From: UBA7985 sp038141425
Lineage (GTDB): Bacteria > Pseudomonadota > Alphaproteobacteria > UBA7985
Assembly (NCBI GenBank): GCA_038141425.1
Contig: JAYQIC010000003.1
Coordinates: forward strand, 173,035-237,034
DNA length: 64,000 nt
Reading direction: 5' to 3'
Below are positions 59,068-64,000 of the stretch, piece after piece. A model generated the notes under the pieces. The model did no database searches and was not told the DNA's origin. It worked only from the letters and a program-made list of their open reading frames with translations. The position numbers and the translations under genes were made by a program. Position 1 is the first letter of the stretch; each line of letters starts with the position of its first letter.

Positions 59068-60293
59068 CAGCCGCGCCCTCCGCCAGCGCGCCGGATGCGC
59101 GGGTCGAGCCACGAGTAGGCGAGGTCGACGATGAAGTTCAGCAGGATCACCGCGAGCAGCAGGATGACTGTCGTCCCCATCAGCAGCGTGTAGTCACGGT
59201 CGGTTGCGGCAGTGATGAACTGCCGGCCCAGACCGGGCAGCGAAAATGCCTGCTCGATGATCAGCGAGCCGGTCATGATCACGGCGGTGACCGGCGCCAT
59301 ATAGGTCACAACGGGGAGGATACCGGGCTTGAGCACGTGCCGGAACAGGATGACATGGGCTGGCAGACCCTTGGCGCGGGCGGTGCGTACGTAGTTCGAA
59401 CGCAGGGCTTCAAGCGCTCCGGCGCGGGAGAGGCGGACGATCCGCCCCAGCAGGCCCGTCCCCAGCACCAGCGTCGGCAGCACGTAGTGCATGACCCCGC
59501 CGGTTTTGCCTGCAGGGATCCAGTTCAGCGTGCGCTGCCGCCGGCCCAGCTCGATCCACTCCAGCTGTTCGACCAGCAGCCAGTGCAGAAAACCGTCAAA
59601 CTGGAAGGCGAGCAGGAAGACCAGCAGCGGCGCCATGACCAGGTTGGGGACGATGGTGCCGAACATGCCCACCGTGACCATAACGAAGTCAGCCGGTTTG
59701 TTCTGTCGGTAGGCGGCGTAAAAGCCCATGGGAATACCCAGCAGCAACGCAAACAGCAGCGAGGGCACGGCATATTTCAGCGTGGCGGGCAGGCCGTCGC
59801 GCACGTAGTCGTTGACGTAGATCGATCGCCGCACCATCGACAGCCCGAAGTCGCCCCGGATGATCCCGCACTTGCGCAGCGTCGGCAGCGGTCGGCCTTC
59901 AGCGTCGGTGCTGCGCGCCAAACATGCGCCCGAACCACTGGCCCCAGGGCAGAACTGGCGCACGAACAAAACGCTGTCGTCGCTGCGCTCCTGCGTGCCG
60001 CCAAGGGTGGTGACTTCGGCTTCTGGCGGCAGCGTGATCCAGTAGGCTTCGCCCGGGCTGCCGCCGGGTTCGATCGCGCGCCCGGCCATGCCGAACAGGT
60101 AGGAATAGAACTGCGCGGGCATGGACAGATCCATGTCGTAGTAGGCGCGCAGATTTTTGAGAATTTTGGGCGGCGGCGGACGCTCGCCATCGAAGGGGCC
60201 GCCGGGCGCAAGGCGCTGGGTCGTGAAGACCGCCAGCAGGGCGATCAGTACGATCACCATCATCTGCCCAAAGCGCTGAAAGGCGTAGCCCAT
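59067..60293 (-). CDS. ABC transporter permease, OppB/DppB type, with a long periplasmic insertion
   Basis: A 408-residue open frame, longer than typical OppB (about 306). The first membrane helix is RFGQMMVIVLIALLAVFTTQ. Residues of about 35-155 are a polar insertion with three cysteines (QFCPGASGSGACLARS and LRKCGIIRGDFGLSM), likely periplasmic. The remaining helices are canonical: AVPSLLFALLLGIPMGFYAA, EALRSNYVRTARAKGLPAHV, RHVLKPGILPVVTYMAPVTA and IIEQAFSLPGLGRQFITAA. The CGIIRGDFGLSM part corresponds to the usual xGDLGxS loop of OppB. It lies downstream of the binding-protein gene and the hairpin at 60362-60388. Confidence 0.9.
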   Translation of the reverse strand: MGYAFQRFGQMMVIVLIALLAVFTTQRLAPGGPFDGERPPPPKILKNLRAYYDMDLSMPAQFYSYLFGMAGRAIEPGGSPGEAYWITLPPEAEVTTLGGTQERSDDSVLFVRQFCPGASGSGACLARSTDAEGRPLPTLRKCGIIRGDFGLSMVRRSIYVNDYVRDGLPATLKYAVPSLLFALLLGIPMGFYAAYRQNKPADFVMVTVGMFGTIVPNLVMAPLLVFLLAFQFDGFLHWLLVEQLEWIELGRRQRTLNWIPAGKTGGVMHYVLPTLVLGTGLLGRIVRLSRAGALEALRSNYVRTARAKGLPAHVILFRHVLKPGILPVVTYMAPVTAVIMTGSLIIEQAFSLPGLGRQFITAATDRDYTLLMGTTVILLLAVILLNFIVDLAYSWLDPRIRRAGGGRG

Positions 60294-60361
60294 GCAACAA
60301 ATACCCTAAGTCCGGCGGAAGAAAGCCGTTTAACCCCAGTTCGAGGGGCTGAAAAAGGAAA

Positions 60362-60388
60362 ACCGCCCCCTCACAGAGAGGGGGCGGT
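60362..60388 (-). terminator. Intrinsic terminator or attenuator between binding-protein and permease genes
   Basis: A perfect 11-pair stem, ACCGCCCCCTC (60362-60372) with GAGGGGGCGGT (60378-60388), and a five-base loop. Read leftward it is followed by TTTTCCTTTTTC. It probably lowers permease expression relative to binding protein. Confidence 0.85.
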
Positions 60389-60408
60389 CTGTGATTACCT
60401 GTCAGTCT

Positions 60409-61446
60409 TTACTCAGACAGGGAAATCCAACGCGATGGGTGACGGTCGTCACCGTTTGCGACCCAGCCCTCGACGTAGGAACCGACGAGGTGCTTCGAGT
60501 TGTAGTAGTAGATCGGCGCCAGTGCGGCCTCTTCCATGGCAATGGCTTCAGCAGCCTGCATGGTGGCAATACGCTCGTCACCGGTCTGGGTGTAGGACGC
60601 TTCGAGCAGGGCGTTGAACTCGGCATTGTTGTACTTACCGTAGTTGTACGGCGAGTTCGGACCCATCAGCGCCAGCAGGTTTTCTGCATCCGGGTAGTCC
60701 CAGATCCAGCCTGCACGGCCGATTTCAAACTCCTGCGCCTGCAGACCATCGTAGTGGGTGCCAACGTCCTGATTGAACAGCTCAACGGCAACACCGATCT
60801 CGGCCCACATGTCGGAGATTGCCAGCGCAATCTGCTTGTGACCTTCGGAGGTGTTGTAGTTGATCACGACCTTCATTGGGTTGTCAGCGGTGTAACCAGC
60901 CGCTTCCATCACGCCCTTGGCCATGGCAGTGCGCTCTTCCTGTGACATCGCTGCCCAGGATGGAGGCTGCACTTCGTAGCCACCGGAGATGGATGGTGGA
61001 ACGAAGGAGTAGGCAGCAACGTTGCCCGGGCTCACGTCGGTGGTGATCCGGTCACGGTCGATGGCCATGGACAGCGCGGAGCGGACCATTGGATCATCAT
61101 AGGGTGCCATGGTGGCGTTGAAGGCGTAGTAGTAGGTGCCGCCGTAAGGGGTCACGTACAGCTCATCGCCGAACTCGTCAGCCAGTGCGTACATCGCATC
61201 GCCCGGCGGGATGGTCGAGGTCACGTCGAGTTGGCCTTCGCGGAACAGGTTCAGTTCCTGTGAGGCTTCTTCGATCGGGTAGAAGCTTACGGCATCCAGA
61301 GAAACGTTGGCTGCATCGTAGAAGCCAGGGTTCTTGGTCACGGTCAGCTTTTCACCGATGGTCCATTCGGAGACCTTGAACGCACCGTTGACAACGATGT
61401 TCTCAGGCCGGGACCACTCGTCGCCCAGCGCTTCAACCACGTCGCC
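60409..61446 (-). CDS. ABC transporter periplasmic binding protein, family 5, C-terminal part
   Basis: About 346 C-terminal residues of an OppA/DppA-type binding protein. The frame begins mid-protein (QRFNPVPGDVVEALGDEW, ENIVVNGAFKVSEWTIGEKL, YPIEEASQELNLFREGQLDV) and continues through YAFNATMAPYDDPMVRSALS to EGWVANGDDRHPSRWISLSE. The annotated-looking start is only an internal valine codon. The missing N-terminal part, with its signal peptide, is lost where the sequence folds back at about 61446. It heads the leftward importer operon. Its codon use is shifted to GTT/GCT/CGT like other binding proteins here. Confidence 0.88.
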   Translation of the reverse strand, partial: GDVVEALGDEWSRPENIVVNGAFKVSEWTIGEKLTVTKNPGFYDAANVSLDAVSFYPIEEASQELNLFREGQLDVTSTIPPGDAMYALADEFGDELYVTPYGGTYYYAFNATMAPYDDPMVRSALSMAIDRDRITTDVSPGNVAAYSFVPPSISGGYEVQPPSWAAMSQEERTAMAKGVMEAAGYTADNPMKVVINYNTSEGHKQIALAISDMWAEIGVAVELFNQDVGTHYDGLQAQEFEIGRAGWIWDYPDAENLLALMGPNSPYNYGKYNNAEFNALLEASYTQTGDERIATMQAAEAIAMEEAALAPIYYYNSKHLVGSYVEGWVANGDDRHPSRWISLSE

Positions 61447-64000
61447 TGGCACGGGGTTGAAGCGCTGGGCAAGTGGTCCCAGCCTGAAGAACTATCGTTG
61501 TCAACAGTGCGCGTTCAAATCCGAATGGTGCTCGATAACCTGACCGTGATACGAACCCCGGCATGATGCGGCCAACGTTTCTCTGGATGCCGTGAAATCT
61601 GCGATCGAAGAAGTACCTCGCAGGAGCTGAACCTGTTCCGCGAAACCAACTCGGTGCGCCTCGACCATCCCGCCGGGCGGCTACGCGCTGGCTGACGAGT
61701 TCGGCAATGAGCAACCGCGTGACCTTACGGCAGCGCCTACGCCTTCAACGCCACCATGGCGCCTACGATCGTCCGATGGTCTGTCCATGGCCATCGATCG
61801 TGACCAGTCTGCGATGTGGCCGGGCACGGCGTTGCTCTTATCTTCGTTCCGCATCGATATCCTGGGCGGCGTCCAGAGGAAAGCGCCCCATGGCGAAATC
61901 GATGAAGAAGCGGCTGGTGCACGCTGGCCGTGAATCGTGATCCTTCTGGCGCCTCGAGGTCGCTGGCGACATGTGGGCGGATCCGGCTGTTGCCGTAACA
62001 AATGGTCTGCAGGCGCAGGAGTTTGAAATCGGCCGTGCGGAAGGATCTGTACAGTGCGAGAACCTGCTGGCTGATGGGTGGGCGCCGGCCTGGCTACGGT
62101 AAGTACAGCAATCAACGCTCGAGCGTCACACCCGGACCGGTGACAGCGTATTGCCACCATGCAGACTGCGAAGCCATAGAAAGCCACAGCGCCGATCTAC
62201 TACTACGGCTCAAGCTTTTCCTACGTCGGCCAGATGCAAACGGTGACGTTCTCTGTCTGAGTAAGCCTGACGAATGACCCTTGGACCGCCCCTCCCGTGA
62301 GGGGAGGCGAACTTGCCCTCTCGAAAACGGCTTTCTTCAGAAATTTGAAACAGATTGCTTTTTCTAGATGTGATGAGCACCCGTATCCGGCTCGGTAACG
62401 GCGGCACCTGCCAAGGAATTCTCAAGGAAATCTGCAGGCCCTGAAAATACCCGACATGGATCTGTTTGGAGCGCGCTGATCGAGTCGGCGACGGCCGGGC
62501 CCGAAAGCGCCTGCTGGATTTCGCGCTGCCGCCAGAAGTACGAAGTCACCACCCTTGTGGCCTGCAGAACGCAGCGACGACAGCGCGTTCTGTTCGTGCC
62601 GGTCTACCTGGGCCAGTGGTTCGGACCTCTGAGCGCTGGCTTGCCGGCCCTGCGCAGGGTGTCATCCGGGCGGCAGCTGTCGAATGAGTCGACGACTGTA
62701 ACGACAGCCTGCCTGCGTGCCCTCATGACTGCGCTGGGTATTCCCCGCCGCCCTATCAGGACCGGTGACTCGTTATGTCACGGTAGGCTGTTCGGCGCCA
62801 TCCAACCTGATGCCGCTATGTTCTGCTCGCCTTCCAATTTGACTTTACTACTGTTGCTGGAGTGGGTCGAGTAGGCCGACGGCTGAGCTCCCGGCGGCAA
62901 ACCGGCGGGGTCGTGCAGCATGACGCTGGTGAGACAGCCTGCTGGGACTATCCGCTATTCCGCGCCGGCGCGGCGAGAACCCTGCGTTCGAACTGCGATG
63001 CGCACCGCCCGCGCCAGGGCCTGCCGGCGCGTGTCATCCTGTTCCGTCGCGTGTATCCCGTTGTGATGGCGCGGTCACCGCCGCGTCATGACCGGCTCCT
63101 GATCATCGAGCAGGCGTGCCCGGTATAAGTGGCGGTTCATCACCGCGTGACTACACGCTGATAAGGGACGACGATCATCCTGCGCTTTCGCGTCTGCTGA
63201 GCCTTCATCGTCGGCCTCTCGTGGCTCGACCCACGCATCAAGATGGCGGAAGGGCGACGGCTGATGAAGCCTGCTGAACCAAGAACCAACGACCGCTCAG
63301 CCGCCGTCACCGCGCTGCAAAGCCGGTCCCTGGCAACGCTCTGCGCGGCTCGGCGCTTCTGCCTCGTGCTGCTCTTTCTTGTCGCCCTCGCCTCTTTGCG
63401 CCGTGATATGGGTTTCAGGATCGCGGCTTCGGCAAGCCCCGAGCCGCCACGATATAATGGCCGCGACGTTCTGAGTGCGATACATGTTCGGCATGCGGAA
63501 TTTCAATGATGGTGGCCGGCGACTGGTGATCGGGATCGGTTACGGCGCGATCTGGCCGGCGGCATGTCGACGCCATCATGATGCGGATTCTCGACCTGCT
63601 TCTATACGACTGATCGCGGTGATTGCGCTGTATTTCGGCCGGGTATTGATCGTGTCATCATCGGTCTGGTATGGCGGGTGCTGCGGCCGCAGCGCCGAGT
63701 TCATCGAGAGCTGCGCGGGCCCTGTCGAGATTTTGTATCCTCGCCCGCCCATTCCCCCATGTCGCGTGGCCATCACCGAGATCGATCTGGTGGAAAGCTC
63801 CTCAGCGATCTGGGCGTGCAGGAGCCGGAGTCGCTGGGAGTTCTGATCTCCCCCGGGGTGCGAATGCGAAGTGTCGGTAGAAGCCGTGGATGACCCGGCC
63901 CCGGCATCTTCCTTTGTGGTGCTGCTCTTCTTCCTGAATTTCTCGGCGATAATGCTATTTAAGGAAAATGCGTTGAGGAGCCCCACCGCATATCCTTACA
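61447..64000. repeat. Degraded inverted duplicate of 58.1-61.4 kb (probable fold-back assembly artefact)
   Basis: From 61447 onward the + strand re-reads the reverse complement of the sequence just before it, with many small deletions and substitutions. Anchor pairs read by eye: 61545-61640 with about 61230-61340; 62285-62335 (hairpin and 'cggctttctt') with 60320-60388; 62985-63050 with 59335-59405; 63290-63345 with 58965-59025; 63885-63950 with 58185-58245; 63985-63998 with about 58130-58150. 3.3 kb is compressed to 2.55 kb. The junction lies on an 11-base inverted repeat, AGCGCTTCAAC/GTTGAAGCGCT, at 61427-61437 and 61456-61466. No gene in this stretch should be annotated; short peptides in it are corrupted copies of the importer genes. 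Confidence 0.93.

Noticed and set aside
1..61446. tRNA, rRNA, CRISPR arrays, riboswitches or replication origins
   Set aside because: None seen: no repeat-spacer pattern, no tRNA cloverleaf or rRNA stretch, and no DnaA-box cluster was recognised on either strand.
61447..64000. Possible transposon end, inverted duplication or genomic island with novel small proteins
   Set aside because: The stretch aligns as reverse complement to 58.1-61.4 kb with scattered indels throughout; no transposase or terminal repeats. A fold-back artefact explains it better.

Overview
The window looks like about 61.4 kb of a GC-rich heterotrophic Pseudomonadota chromosome, most likely alphaproteobacterial, although a gammaproteobacterial origin cannot be excluded by eye. 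It holds many solute transporters with binding proteins, small catabolic operons and no rRNA, tRNA, CRISPR or transposase. The last 2.55 kb (61447-64000) is not new sequence. It is a corrupted, shortened inverted copy of 58.1-61.4 kb, best explained as a fold-back read artefact. Many otherwise well-conserved genes carry one-base indels, mostly a missing G or C in a G/C run, so most 'split' genes here are read as intact genes with consensus errors. Spans below are for the reconstructed genes.

Layout. (1) 1-8.5 kb: myo-inositol catabolism, with iolD, iolE and a MocA-type dehydrogenase leftwards, and a sugar ABC importer, iolB and a PhyH-type dioxygenase rightwards. (2) 8.6-14.2 kb: the most striking locus. 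A membrane-anchored protein of unknown function is followed by one very large gene (9398-12648, about 1084 aa reconstructed) for a self-sufficient nitric oxide synthase. Its order is CRP-like domain, second CRP-like roll, unassigned segment, BFD-type [2Fe-2S] domain, FAD/NAD(P) reductase, NOS oxygenase. Convergent to it lie a Dps-like ferritin and a DDAH/arginine-deiminase-like hydrolase. Four one-base gaps hide the synthase as several short ORFs. (3) 14.4-29.1 kb: a peptide/opine-type ABC importer, a ThDP enzyme, a quinone-oxidoreductase-like protein, a dimethylglycine/sarcosine dehydrogenase-like flavoprotein and an ATP-dependent hydantoinase pair (HyuA/HyuB), suggesting use of N-methylated hydantoin- or creatinine-type compounds.

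(4) 29.3-33.8 kb: a fused TRAP permease with a TAXI-type binding protein, and a DUF3179 membrane protein. (5) 33.8-37.9 kb: a MarR regulator with lower-pathway genes of protocatechuate 4,5-cleavage/gallate breakdown (4-oxalomesaconate hydratase, CHA aldolase, 4-oxalomesaconate tautomerase, PDC hydrolase). (6) 37.9-45 kb: a leftward operon (aldehyde dehydrogenase, luciferase-like flavoenzyme, DUF1185 protein, alpha/beta hydrolase, ThDP enzyme, small alpha/beta-barrel protein) divergent from a LysR regulator. (7) 45.1-55.2 kb: a leftward operon under a GntR/FCD regulator (DapA-like lyase, aldehyde dehydrogenase, MttB-family methyltransferase, two SDRs, a DAO flavoprotein, an epimerase) divergent from a flavin monooxygenase. 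(8) 55.2-61.4 kb: a methyltransferase and a second peptide-type ABC importer whose binding-protein gene is cut by the fold-back junction.

Overall the region is organised as transporter plus catabolic-enzyme modules, each with its own regulator or regulatory spacer. Four binding-protein genes are followed by stem-loops that fit differential expression. The NOS locus stands apart as a signalling or redox module.
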